Of a stretch of 64,000 nt of DNA, positions 47,223-61,480 are shown piece by piece (the stretch's first letter is position 1; each line of letters starts with the position of its first letter). Origin of the DNA: Rhea pennata (taxonomy: Eukaryota > Chordata > Aves > Rheiformes > Rheidae); assembly GCF_028389875.1 (NCBI RefSeq), contig NC_084682.1, forward strand, positions 1,126,001 to 1,190,000, in the 5' to 3' direction. A model generated the notes under the pieces. That model was not told the DNA's origin, did no database searches, and saw only the letters and a list, made by a program, of their open reading frames with translations. The position numbers and the translations under genes were made by a program.

Positions 47223-50200
47223 ACTTCTCCTCCTGCCCAGGGAGGCTGCCTGCCTGGCTATGCACTCATTAAACCAGCCAGGGTCACAACCTCCTCCATT
47301 TGCTTACGGCAAAAGTAAACACTTCATAAAATTCAAAAAAGTTTCTTGGAAGATGCTTTCCCTTTGTTACTCTACCAATTTTTCATTCGGTAACGTTCCC
47401 AGTGGCAATATTTACATTAATTTCCCCTTAACCAAATTGACTTTATGATTCAGCCACTTAAAAAAATCATGACTATCTCCAATTTGTTGTGGCAGTAGCA
47501 CCTACTGCTACAGGTAAAACCAGGATTACCAGAGCCTAAATACTACAGAAGGTTACTCCTCTGTTCCTGCTTACTTAATGTACTTGACAGCATGCTGCTA
47601 TTTTGAACAGTTTCTTTCCTTTGCAACATCAGTTTGTTCAGTTCTCCTTTACACACAGAAGAAAATGTCCTCCCTTGACAAAAAGCAGGAAAAGTAACGG
47701 ACACGAAAGTAAAGAGATGAGGTTAGAGGTACGCAAGACAAAACTAGTTGTCTTATTTCAGGAAACTGCTGGTTACAAGCATTTTCAAAAAGTTTCAATA
47801 GTTTTGCTAGGTTCATCAAAACAAGCTTTTATCGAGCACATATTTTAAAAAGTCAGTTATAAAAGTACTTGAACTAATACTAACTTCTAAAACTCATAAG
47901 CCAATGAACACCAGAATGCCTATTTCCTGTAAAGAATGCAAACCCCCACAAACCTGTGTTATAATAATTCTTTTCAGACTGTTTTTTCAGCTTTCAATTT
48001 GCACTACTCGCATTCATAACTAAAGCTACCCCCAAAATCCATCTTTTTTTCTGCAAACTTCTAAAGTTTAAATACAGAAGAACAGAATAAATCAATCTAA
48101 TGAAAAATAACAGTACTACTGTACAGAATTTCAGATTTCTCAGCTCTCACCATCTTCAGAGCAAATGGCAGGGACACTATCTCCATTTCAGTGGAAAGGA
48201 CACTGACAGACGCACAAAACCAAACACTTCACAGACAAAATAGTTAGGAGCGCTACACAAATAAGAAACTCATGAATAAACAAACAGTTCCTTTCAGAAA
48301 AGTGCTGCGTGCCTACCTCCTAGGCAAAACCTGAAACCGCACTCCAGGTTATGAACAATTTGCAGGCTGCTTCTTTTGCTTTACAGTGACCATCACTAGC
48401 AAGAAGTCAAGAACTCAAACTCCATCCACAGATCTAACATGACGGCCTCTGTGCAGCTGGGGCCTCCTGGCAGCTGGCTGGTCAGATGGTGCTGATTGCC
48501 CACCTCCAACAACCTCAGGCATATTAATGTACATATCTTCCTCGTATTCCTTTTTCTTTCATGTTCCCATAGGGATACTACACAATTTCTGATAGGAGAG
48601 AGGATATCTAAAGGAGCTTCAAAAAAGCACATATTCCATTCCACTACAATTTAGAGAACTACTGGAATACAAAGTATATTTATGGACTCCTGAATTCTGA
48701 TAGTCAATAAACACCATACATACGTCTATGATTTTTAATAAAAATAATGATCTTCCAAATTAAGTGCAAATAAATAACTTGGACAATAGTATTTTAGCTC
48801 TTGTCAAAAAACTATCAAACATACATTTGAAAGCTCAACATGTGACTGAAATCTTCCTTTTGAAAATCACCCCTTTTTTCCTTGACACCAAAATTTTGCA
48901 AAATCCTTCATCAAATCTTTATCAAGTTGAAAGTTAAGCTTTCTATACCGAAGCAGTATGTATTTGTATTATGTTTGTTCTGGACTTTGAAAACCTTAGT
49001 GTTTACAAGGCATGTACCGGATAGCTTGTTTAATTCTTGCACATCCAGTCCTATATTCCCTAATACATCTAAAACTGCCTATCACACAACAAGAACTACT
49101 ACTCTGTGATGAGGATTCCCTGAACCTCCTTTTGGAAATGAATTAATCTAAATTTAAAGAAAACAGGGTAAGGGAAAGGGAGAAGAAATCACTCAGCTGT
49201 TTTTCCTGGCATATAAAACTACAGTTTAAGGCTGCAGGAGGAGTTATTTAGACGTTCATAGAACAGTTCATCTTCATTCATCTACTTCAACAAATATCTT
49301 TAAATGAATGAGCTGTAATATTAGATAAAGATTGTTTAATCTTGCTCTAGAAAAAGAAAAAAAATGTATTTATTTTTAAGGTGCATTATTTAATCACTCC
49401 TTCATATTTTACGGTATTAAAAAATACAAAACAGATTCAAAATTGTATTCTTGTTCAAATTAAAATGTTTATTTCAAATGATTTTCTTTTGAACTAGAGG
49501 CTCCAGTAACACAAAACAATGATGGGTCGCTATTTTGGAAGGCAGAATTTCTCCTAGAAATTGATGTTATGCTACATTTGTACCACTCACTGGGCTAAGT
49601 TTTTAGTTGTGTTTTCTCTTTTCTTTAAAAGAAAGTCGAATGTACCAGAATGTATATACATCTTCCTTTACGATAGCAATTCAGTACTGCATCATTAAAG
49701 AGCAGGCTGACTTTGCAGGTAATATTTTTCACTAGAACAACCAGTACCTTGTTTCACCAGCACAAACCAGAGTAAAAACACACAGAAGCTGTTGGGCATA
49801 AAAGCCCTTGTTTTGCCTCTCCTTAAACCACCACAGGTACAACAGTACTATCCCAAGTAGAAGATTTTTACCCATGCAACAGTGCCGTTAGATCAGGATG
49901 TAGTTGTCCAAGTGATTTATTGATGGTGTGGCTTCACACTATACTGTCTTGCACAAGCGCAAGCCGCTGCTAGAAGGGGCGGTCCTGCTGCTCCCCCCTT
50001 GCTGTCTCCTGCCCTTTCGCTGCTATTTCAGACAGTTATCAGCTGCCTGCAAGGTGAGATGGTTCAGCAAAGTAATCCCCTCGGGAGAGATTCAGTATTA
50101 AATGCGCAGCGAGCTGCATGAAGTCATCCTAAAGCCCCTGATCCCTCGAGCTGACACCAGGGAAGCTGTGTGAGCACATGGCTGAGCCAGAGTGCAAGAC

Positions 50201-51667
50201 AGTGCAGTTTGCTAGTAGCAGTTCACAATTACACCAGATTAGGCACAGCACGAAACCAGGCCCTCAGTTGTGCTGGAAGCTTATGTATGGACAGAGCCAA
50301 AAATGAAGATCTGGTCTACTAAATTCCTGGTCAGTGCCCTGGGAAGAAGGGCCATTCTTCTCACCATAAGAAAGCCTTTCTTGCTGATTATACATGACAT
50401 AAATATGCTATGTCTTATTATATTTAAGAACTATAAAAAAAGATAAGTCTGATAAAATACATTAAGGAAAAGATGCTTTATATAAACTGTAGCTTTACAT
50501 TATATACCTCTTGACATTATAGGCTAATCACTCCAGAAATTTTAAAATTTTAAAGAGTAGTAGAACTGCAGAAAAGATTAATGATACAACCCAGGCCTTT
50601 AGTTAAAATGTTTTCAGAGACAGTTCAAACTATTTCAAAGAATCTTTGCAGGCATTTAACCTTTTCAATTACCCATTATAAGTCTCTAACTTTCTACATG
50701 TTGATGGCAAATTCTGAAGACAGAGATTATGCCAAGAGTAACTTTTTCTTTCTCTGAATCCAGGTCAATGCATATGCATCATTCTATGGCTTCAACTGGT
50801 AGAAAAACAAGTTTGTGACTACTCCATGGCAATTATTGCACAGGAACAAGGTAATGAAAGAATGTTTTCAGAGGGTGGTGTGGGAAAACTGCTGATTGAG
50901 TATGTTCTAAGAGGGAAGTAACCTTCCCCTGTGTTTATAGGCAACACCTATAAACTGACATTAAGACTTATCGAAAGAGAGGGAGGAAAAAGCTGTTTGT
51001 GATTTTTTTATATATATAATTACTTTTCAGGTTTCTTTATTATGCAGATGTTTTTAACCATAAAACTTCTCCCAGAAAGCTTCATGTTAAGATATATAAT
51101 ATAGTCCCACAAACATTTTATTTGCTCACTCAAGCATATTTGATACAGGACTTTCAGACAAATAATGTTGCTCATATTCAAGACCATGTGATAACCAATA
51201 CACCATTTCTCTAGCACACAGCATCCCCAAAATTCATGGTGCCACAGCCACAGTTTTATTTTAGATTACTGAGGCCAATAGCTAAAATAGAGTTCTGCTA
51301 CAGCCTTTTGTCTGACAAACGCTTATAGGCATTTTTATACATACGATATAACAAACAATCACATCTTGGCATATTTCAAAATATATCTGAACCTGGAATG
51401 AAATAAAAGATGTTAGAAAAGTACTCAAAATCAAAAGATTAAGACTGAAGTTAAAGTGCAGAGAGAGGGTGTACAGTTATGCAATTATGTATCTGGGAAA
51501 TGTTTGATCAAGTACATAAAGTTTAAACATAGGAAGAGCCAACAGATCCAGTTTGTCTGCTGTGTTGATTTATTGATAGATAATAAGCCCTACTAAAGCA
51601 TTACAAAAAGATGATCAACAATTTTTAATAGATTATTAGGTAGTGGAGGGGAGAAGCAGTGAAAAAA

Positions 51668-51729
51668 TATACACATATATAAAATATATATATATATAAT
51701 ACATATATATAAAATATACATATACATAA
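51668..51729. repeat. (TA)n-rich microsatellite with an internal 18-bp duplication
   Basis: ACATATATATAAAATATA at 51673-51690 recurs at 51701-51718, embedded in TA repeats. Confidence 0.9.
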
Positions 51730-54700
51730 ATGAAATAATTAAGACAATAAAAACATACATATTATAACAAATGTGTTAAGAAGTAAAAGGAAATTATATT
51801 AGGTTAATCTAATTTCTAAGCATATACTGAGGTTTTAGGAAAAAAACTCAAGTAGTTGCTTTACTAGTTCTACTACTAAAGAACACTAAAACACAGGCAA
51901 GACAGCACAAATGTAATGTTCCAGATTCACCAGTGACCATGTCTAAAACAGAAGTATTTTCTCCAATCACAAACTAAAGAGTTCACCTTCTAAAACAACT
52001 CCTGACCACCAATGGTGGTGTTCACCAATGCATAAAACATGCACTTTAAGGCTTTGCGACAATTCTTATTGAAAGTTGACTTATTCAAATGTTCAATGCA
52101 AATACTAAAGATGGAATTAGTTTTGCCTACCTTTAGTAACCTAAAATTCAAATTTCCAGTCAAAAGCTGTGAATGTGGCATACCTACCCTGATATATAAT
52201 TGTTGCTCAGCTCCTAGATCTGGCTCACTGTGTGGCCATGCCAACAGTCATGCTGGCAAAATGAAGGAGAAAACAGGGAAAGTGGTAGCTGAGACAACGG
52301 GGAAGCCAGACTGCTTTTTTGTTAACAGTGACAGCTCAAACATATGTCAAATATGACCCACATCAGTCACACAGGCTATGTCTAGTCAATAAGGAGAGGG
52401 AGGGACGGGATTATTCTCTTCTAGAGGGCCTGTCTTAAACAACATATGAATAGTTTCTCCAGAAATGCCTCACCCTACCAATTAACCAGAGAGTTAAGGT
52501 ATCTTGCTTAAAATACAGTCTCACTTGTGGATAGCCAAAGCTTGTTGATTTGAGGTCCCTCATTTCTGAATTTTACTTGAGTTTTTCTTCCTCGTTGTAT
52601 CAACTTCTAATTGACAGTCAGCGCTCTACATTACAAACCACATTAAATGCTATCTTACCACTAAAGTGACTTAGGCTTCTCTTGCAATGAGAAATGGGAG
52701 TGGTGGCTAACTGAGTGGTGTGGTTATTAAGTTTTGTTTTTGTTGGATTTTTTTGCAACAAGAGAAGCTTGGCATAAACATTCATACAATTAGCATGGCG
52801 TTATAACATTCCCCCCACCCCGCAGGTGTACATGCTTTAGTTAAGAGATGCAAAAGCTGATAGATTCTAATACAAAGGAGATCTGCATAATGACTTTAAT
52901 TATAATTTTCAAAGGGAAAGCCACACACAGGTAAGCAATGAGGAGGGAAATATTACAGTAGTGCAATGCCGAGTCTGTCTCTGCAGTGACCACAGCTCTT
53001 TGAGAGTCCGTTTCAAAATCATAGCAGGAGGCTAGTTACCCCTAATTAAGTATAAACAAATGGACATCAACAGATCAGACAGTCACAGCACTGTCAGTGA
53101 TGAAGAAACAGAGGGTAGAGAAGTACCCAGTATCCAGTATGACTACCCACAGGAGTGAAAAAGTGCACTGACGAGAGCTGGATTCTGTACCCCTGAAGCA
53201 GCCAGAGACTTAAGTCTGGCACTTCGTTAAATAATCTCTTCATCTAGCTTCCAAGTAAGAAAATAAATATCTGATCACCTTAAGTAGCTAATTAGGGCCC
53301 ACAAGACAGACACATGGAATGCACTGAAGCATACCAACACTTCCGTGAAACATGCCCACCTGTTCTCACCAACAGTTCATGGGCTTAAAATGTTTCCACA
53401 AAATCTGGTTGCATGCCCACTGCAAATCATTGCCTACAAAGAGCTCCTAGTAGCTGCAGCACAGAAGATTAACCCACTTTTAACAGAACGTGAAAGAATA
53501 CATCAAGTGAAAGTCAGTACAGGTGCATGAAATGAACACATCACCTGCATGGAAAGAAAGAAGGATTATCAGAATAGAACAGATATTTACTTTTTGGAGA
53601 TATTAAAAAAATTGATGGGCTGTTAATAATTTTCAGGTCACTATTCCTGTGCAGTGGTATCAAGTTGGCAATACTTTGAAGATGCTAAAATGATATACTA
53701 ACAGGATACAAATATCCTGTATTTTAAGAGAGATGACATAAAAGCGAACGGAAAAAGATAGCTGACCAAAACTTAGATTTGTCTTAGATTTAGTTTCGCA
53801 GCACAGACATCCAGGACTAGGCAGTATAAAAGCAATAAGGAATTTTGCAGACAGCGCAATGTCAGTCAGGGGTAAGAACTCAACAGATCTAATACGTAAT
53901 AGCATAAACACCACAGGCAGATGCAATATCCACCGCCTTCTCTGGAATGCATGTTTTACTCTTAGAAAAACTGACTTTGCAACATAAGGAAGCAGTTTGC
54001 TTTACTGGCTTTTGATAATCACATACTGTAGCCCTACAGCAAAAGCAAAGGAATTGTTACAGTTATCTGTATGATACAAAACCTGCTTCTCAAAAACACA
54101 GATATAGGGAGGTGTACAGTGGTGCCCTAAAGACCCAATCAAAATTGAGTCCACACTGTGCTACACAGTTACAAATAAAGTAAGTAACAGTATATACCCT
54201 AGAGGGATTGGTCTAATTTAAAAACAAGTCAGGGTAAAACAACAATGAAGACATAAGTGGTTACATTTACTCTGTAGAGTGGTATTTACTATTAGTTATT
54301 CATTTACAAGTCAATGTACATTGTATTATTTATAAAATCTGACATTATCAATAGCGATCAGACCTCTTTTGAGAAGTGTAATATGTAATTGGAGGTCTTG
54401 AGAATGTCTCATAAAAGCTAACTGTCAGCTAATGAAGTGAAGATACTAGAAGGTAAGAAAAGCAAATGCATTAATGACTTCCAAAAAAGGCAATCCGTGT
54501 GACAGTGTTCACATGTAAACTATAAAAATAGTAGAGGAAAAACAGGAAGAATATTTTGAAAGCTGCTCTTTAGTAAAGATACACAAGAAAAAAATACAGT
54601 GATTGATTTACGAATGGTCATAGCAGTCACTTAAAAAAAAACCTATTTCTATTCTAGGTATTTTCACTCTTGGTTCACAGTAGAAATTTGTCAATTGTAA

Positions 54701-57700
54701 ACTTATGTTTTCAGTTTTTAGCTTTAGCAAGCACAAAAAGTTACTAATTTTTATATAAAGATTCGTCCGATAATTACTTAATCTCTGAAAAAAAATTCTT
54801 TTGCATAACAAAACTTTCTCCAACACTCAAACATTTATTCTAGTAAGTGAAGACTAATGTAAGAGAAAAAAAATACATATTTTTGTTTTCTTTTGGACGC
54901 TAAAGTTCAAGACAGGATACTGTAATTCCTGTTGTTAGTTAAAAAGTGAAATTATCTAAATATTTGATAATAAAACATTACTTAGTATATAAATGGTTTC
55001 TAATACAGTAGTGATGAGGCTAGGAAAAAAGCTAGAGAACAGCTTAAAGTTGCCAGTAAACACGAATAAATTTAAACTGCAAAGTCTGGTAAAAGTTATG
55101 GCAAAAAGATGAGAAATAATCCTCTCAGGCATTATTCATGATAAGCTAGTGGGTTTTAGTAAAAAACAGATTTTCTTTTAAAACCTATAAAAGAATGACT
55201 TTTTAAATATATAATAAAAACCATTTATAATGAAATGGGATATAGTGAAACTCCATTCTTCAGTGAAACTAAAAGTCTCGTTTGTTTTAATAAATGCCAG
55301 TGTTCCTCCTCTCCCACCTCAGCTCACTCGTTATTCCCCTCTTCTTGCTTAAAGCATCTGTCTGTGAACATAATCTAGCAAGGTCTCTGGAGTGGTAATT
55401 CAGTGGAAATTCTTCTCAATTGAAGCTGCCAATTGCAACTGGCATCTGAACATGAGATACTTGGGCTAACGCAGACTCCTGTCTGCAAGGAAGCTCTAGT
55501 ATACTGGCTATGTAATATTCACTATCGACCAGCTTTTAAGAAATTTTTACTAACAATTATCATAGGCTTAATTTTATATAAATGGCAAAAAACAATAGCT
55601 GTTGTGCATCTGTTTTAATTCTCTAAAAATCTTTAAAAAAAAAGAAAATCCTTGTAGGAGAACTCAATGTCAACATTCAATTTCTCTGTTTTAAGGAAAA
55701 TACCGAAACACAGTATTAATTATTCTTAAATACAAATACTAAAGTACATATGCACATCTGAGTATATTGTAGAGGCATTCACGTTTATCTGATATAGTCA
55801 GAAATCCCATCTTACAGATCTTCTTACAAAAATCTTAATCATAAATTCTTACAATGAAAAAAGTAAGAATTAACTTGTCAGACTGAAGGCACAATTTTAG
55901 TGTTTACAAAACCCTGGAAGCTATACTCCCTGGAGACCCTGATCCAATTATGAAAACAAATCCCACACTAGCAATGCCAATTTACAGGACAGCAACAAAG
56001 AATTTTAAGCTGCAATTTCAAAACATCACATGTACAAAGAAGTATTAAGCAATATATTGTTTATTTGTTTTATATAAGAATATTCAAAAAGAATCATATT
56101 ATGAATATTTTGTAAGTTATAACATTTAATCTTAAATTCTTCAAGATACAGTTGTAGTTTATGAAGATAAAATGTGTTCATGACTGTGCTGCTTAATGAA
56201 GATCACATTACACACAATAATAAGGGGAGGAGAATGAAGCAAAGTGCCTGCTGGCCATATTAACAAGGTAATGCAGGTCTGTATGTTAACTCTATAAGGC
56301 TCTTGGGAACTCATTTCATTGATTTATTTTGATAACTCTTTCAGCACAGGGAAAGGGGTGCCAACAAAAATAGTGAAGAAAAATTTCCCTGTAACTGTCC
56401 ACTTTGGTTCAACTTTTGTCCATTATCTACAACCCAATTATTCTGCATTACATCCCAAGGCCAGTACTCCACTGGGAAGTAACAGTTCATTAAGAAAACA
56501 TTTCTCCCATTTTATTCTTCCTCTTTGGAAATCAGCTTCAGGATTCCTGCATCAGTTTCATACCTCATTCACACAACAGGTTGCTCAACACTGCACTGAC
56601 AAGAACCTGTTTACAGAAAGCAGCAGACTGATAAAAAGTGGGGTAAACATGTTCACAGACAAAAGTAAAAACTTCTTACAGTTTCAGACATCTGGGACCT
56701 ACAAAATCACATTTTACCAACTAAATATTTTCCTGAAATGTAGGTAAGTAAAATAAGTTTTAGATCCAGGAATTTGTGTTTGACCACTGGTTATATGTTT
56801 TCAAAAACACTGAACAGATCAGTTCCTTAAAAAGAAGATTACCAGAAGACAACATAGTTAACATACTACAAATATGAATTCTCAGCTCTTTAATAAATTG
56901 CCTTTACTTACCTTACAGAGTAATGCAAGGTACTCCAAAAATAGTTTAATGTTTGTACTCCACAAAAAACTTGCGAAGTAAGGTACTCCAAAGAGCCAAG
57001 TCTTTCTAATTACAGGATTCATTTGGGAAAGAAAAGACTGAGTATAAGGTAATAGATTTAATAGATAGCTTTAAGATGAGTCTGAAGAATAAAACCTAAA
57101 TTTAACTTTCACTAAAAGATATTTCATGTGAAAGGGTTAAGCAGCTTGTTCTTCATGCTACACTTCAAAGGTAAGCTTTATTCACATCTTGCTCAGCTGC
57201 CAAATGCAGACCTCTCCAGAGCTCCTTTTTCAACTGTAGATGCCCTAAAAAGCCTTTTAATGTTGCGTTCTAATCACACCCTCAAGCATGTGCGCCATTA
57301 TCACTTATTCTTTCAAAATCAGAGCTAAAAGCAAAACTGATTACTGCAAGAAATCTGTCTCCTTGAACAGGAATCGATTCAGAGTATCTCACTTAAAAGA
57401 AAGGATAGAAAATTTAAGGGATACTGTTATGGGTAATATCATTAAAAATGTTTAATTTGTCTTCCTTCATGGAAGCTTAAAATTGAAACTGCTTTCCAAA
57501 TCAAATTTATTTCTCCATTTACACAATTTTTTCTGGCTATGCTTGAGGCCTTTTTATTTACTTCCCAACTGCCTACATGAACCACAGCCATATATAAGCT
57601 ATTACATGATACAGAACATTTATTCTGATTATTCTTCTATTCATTAAAAACGATTCTTCTTTTCAGGCAATGGCATAGCTCTGTAAGGTCTATGCTGATT

Positions 57701-57732
57701 AAAAAAAAAAAAAGAAAAAGAAAAGAAAAAAG
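57701..57732 (+). repeat. A-rich (GAAAA)n tract
   Basis: A13 followed by GAAAAAG-type units. Confidence 0.9.
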
Positions 57733-59199
57733 CCTAACAAAGAGGCAAATCTCTGTGCTTTTTTGTACTTCTTTCTTTTTTTAACAACATACCACAGTTA
57801 CCTGAGCTACTACATTCCTGGTCCAATTCACTGACCTCTATTCCCATTCCCACTAGCTAACCAAACATGAGAAACCTTCTCCGTATCCAATAAGCCTCTG
57901 GCTTTGGCACAGATCCTAGAACACCTTCGTACATCCATAGAAAACTAGGTTACTAAAGTCTCTGGTCACATCCTCTAGATAGTCAGATTTTTGGTTTCCA
58001 GCAATAATCCACCGCATCTCAGCTTCCACAGTAAGGCTTCCCTTGCGCCCCTCATCCTCCCTAGCACCTTCTCCCCTGGAGCAGGGGGCCCAAACCCCTC
58101 CAGCACCATACCTCATCTCAGTTAACATCTCCATATGCCATCTCCCAGGTTAAAGCCATCACATTTCAGCCATTCAAATGGTTTAAAATTGTTTGGCTGT
58201 TTGCCAGTATTGCAGAGTATTCAAACCAAAGCCTGCAACAGATATTTCAGACATCAGTAATTCACTGCGATGTGGTTATAAACCTGTGTTCTCCACACAG
58301 GAAGTAGTTGGATCTATTGGTTAAGTACTAAGCCTGAAAATTTCAATATATTTGTTACATGAGGTTGACAGTACCTTTCAATTTTATGAACTGCATGAAC
58401 TGTGTACAAACATTTCTTTTTCATCATTAATTACAAAAGTTTACAATACAGAGTATTTATTAGTTGCCACCCTCTCTTCCATTCCTGTTGCCAGAAATTA
58501 TTTTATACAACAATCTTTTTCTTTTTTTTCATCTTAAGTGAGACACTACAATCACAGAACTTAAAACAAGCACTAAAATGTCACTTACAGAAAGCATTAA
58601 ACTTGTAAGGTACTCTGATTCCCAGCACAAATATTTAATAATGGCTGAAGTGAACATTAACCAGAGAACACTCAGTCCTTCCTCTGCTGAATAAGCCAAA
58701 ACTAAGATTTGAGAAATAAAATAAATAGCATATCTGAAAAAGTACTATTAGTTCTTCTAACAGTACCTCTTCAGAGACAATCCCGTTGCTTTCCTTAATG
58801 CTAATGCAAACAGAAGACAATGCTTTCTCCATTTTGATTTTGTGATGAAGAGACCAATTACCTTAATGGCAGCTTCCTTGCCTTTGTATACAAGTCAACA
58901 GGAGATCAACTTTTCTGATGCTTCCTCTGTAAGTTTTGCTAATGTACCATATTCAAAACCCAGCTACTTTTTTTTCCTATGAAGATATCTAAGTGACCAA
59001 AACCACAGTCATCCTTTGAGTTACTATAGGAGCAGAAGAGACATGCCAGAACACAAGCACTAAATAAGCTTAGAGTCAGTACAGTGCAAAAAAATAGAAA
59101 ATTCTTTAGTGTTGTGGGATATTTTTGGCAGATGGAAGAAGATTTTTTTAATACGCATTTTTGAAGATTTAAAAAAGACTCAGCCTTGTAAAGGAAAAA

Positions 59200-59305
59200 C
59201 ATATATATATGTATGTGCACACACACACGCAATATATATAGGTGTGTGTGTGTGTATATACACATATGACTGTGTGTGTATACACATATATATACACACA
59301 TATTT
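59200..59305. repeat. Compound TA/CA/TG microsatellite with self-complementary arms
   Basis: CACACACACAC (59218-59228) and a GT run of about 7 units (59242-59255) flank an AT-rich loop, inside TATATA/ACACAC sequence. The open frames translated across it on both strands are repeat artefacts. Confidence 0.9.
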
Positions 59306-61189
59306 TCATTGAGCTTAGATTTACTGACAGGGAGCTTAAAGAGACTTCAGTGTCCCATTATCATGGGTCAGAGAAGTGACTGAGCCCAAGTGACACCATC
59401 AGGTCTCACAGCTCTGTAAAATTCCTCCTATTCCCTGGACAGTCCCAGAGCCACAGCCACTCCTTTTCATTGGATTCAAAAATCAAATTCAGAAATGGTA
59501 AGATATTAGAGTGACAGCCTAAAATACACAGATCAGGAATATCTTTGAATTAACAGCCTGCTGAGACAGTGATCCAAGATGTTTTACAACTCTTTCATAC
59601 CTCTGATAGGCACAAAATATAACTGATGCAATTTTCCTTCATGTTATGATGCTATGAGAGATCATCTAGCTCATTAGTCAAATGACAGAAATGCTGCAAA
59701 ATTTGCAAAATAGATCTAAATTTTCAGGTAAAATTAAGTCCCTATCTACCCTCATTTAAGCCAATATTCTCTGCAATGTTGTAATCATCAATAAATAATA
59801 TTCTGAAATAGTCACCATTTTAAGAGACTGAATGTTATAACCCAACAACACTTCCCTTCTACCAAAGGAAGAAAAATAACATTCTCAAACTGATTTGAAA
59901 GCCTAACCTCTCCTGTGGTCTCCAAATTAACATCCCGGACTGTTTCATGAGAAGGTTATGCCCTCCGAGACTGCAACCCTTAGTTCACCATCCTCCAGCA
60001 GACACCTTTGACAAAAGGCCCCTGCCTGACGGGACTCAATCCAGTGTGCAAGGAACGGCAAAAGGAACCAAGAAAGAAGGAAGACAACAAGGCAAAGAAA
60101 AAATACAAATATAACTGCTACCTTATTTCCTGGCAAGAATGTATGTGGACACATACAAAGATGAAGGATAACAGAAAACAAGTACAGGAAAGAAGAGGAT
60201 GAAGAAGGAAAAGAGCATAAAATAACCTTAAGGTTAAAAATAATGAAATTACATTTTACTATCTGTAGAAAAAACACAGAAATTCCACTCACTTGGCAAG
60301 AAAAAACAGCAAGAGAAGTAAAAGCAGAAAACTATTTTGATGTTTTTTGACACAAATTACCATCTATTACTGGATTTTTTTAAAAAATAACTGTTTAGTA
60401 CTGAGCATTTGGCAGTCAATGTTGTCTCTGACAGAGTTCAAGTCCTCAAACTCAACTTTCTGCCTCTAATCCATCACGAGAACTTAACATGACCCCCCCC
60501 TTCCAAACAGTATATGACCGCCACCCATTACAAACAAATAATTATTTTTTTGCAAGACAAGGCATCGCTGTACCGGTATTATATCTAATGCATATCTCAT
60601 CAGATATATGTTAAACCCAGTGAAAATTTAGCTTCAGAAGTGAGAATTTTTTCAATAGCAAGTATACCTAAAGGTTTAATAATCACATAATAGTACAGCA
60701 ATAAAACAAATTATCACTGTCAAAACACCGATGACCGATTTCTGTCAGTCTCTAATCCTTACTTTTTGTTTGTTTCCTTTTCTGGGAAAGTATTTTTAGA
60801 TGGAAGCAGAATTAAGTAATAAATTAATTATAATGATGAATCACAAACAGATTAATCTGTGATCTCTTCAACCATAAAACCTTAAGAGATGAAAATATAA
60901 AATACAGACATACTTCAGGCATGAAATGAAAGATACATTCCTCCAGCTCTGGTGGCTGCTGCGCAGGTAATTTGGTATTGCTAAACAGAACGTGTCACGC
61001 AGCTATTTCTTTTACCGATGTTCGCAAATCAGAGAGTATCTCTCAGAATGGTCCTGCTCCTTTAACCTCATCCTTCCCAAGTATATATTATATTACTTTA
61101 TGTATTAATTTAATATATTTGAACATGGCCTGAAGGTGTCATATGCTTACTGGCCAGCAATTAAACTCACTGGCTTAAGTTACAAAAGG

Positions 61190-61480
61190 TGTAATAAGAC
61201 ATAGTAGCAAAGTTCAAAGGTTTATTGAATGGCCTTGTCACCAGTCCCTCTCCAAGGGCTGAGGCTGCTGGCAGGACGGTGCCCCTATATGCTCTTCAGA
61301 AGTTCTGCTTTTTATTTTATTAGTAAAGGTCTGCAAGACTTGTCACCACAGCAGAAAACAACCAGCCCTGCTGACTTCATGCTGCTGGTGCACAAATACG
61401 CAAACACGAAAAACAGATTGTACATGCGGGGAGGTAGCGCTGCTTCAGTGCTGTTTGGTCATTATCTACAAGACTGATAC
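61190..61480 (-). mobile_element. Possible solo LTR-like fragment
   Basis: On the - strand this GC-raised block contains ACTAATAAAATAAAAAGC and later CAATAAACCTTTGAACTTTG, in the manner of an R/U5 end with polyadenylation signal, bounded by AT-rich DNA. No coding remnant, primer site or terminal duplication was recognised. A CpG-containing unique sequence is the alternative. Confidence 0.25.

Noticed and set aside
56319-56747. 142-codon open frame in NLK intron 1
   Set aside because: It begins with TTG, and its first ATG comes late in the frame. No domain, splice context or codon signal was recognised, so a chance frame is the simplest reading.
58939-59312. Overlapping frames on both strands rich in Y, I, H, T, V and C
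   Set aside because: They translate the TA/CA/TG microsatellite and carry no gene signal.
59360-59440. Segment CAGAGAAGTGACTGAGCCCA ... TCTCACAGCT resembling MIR
   Set aside because: The similarity is short and interrupted by extra bases; too weak to list as an element without a consensus search.
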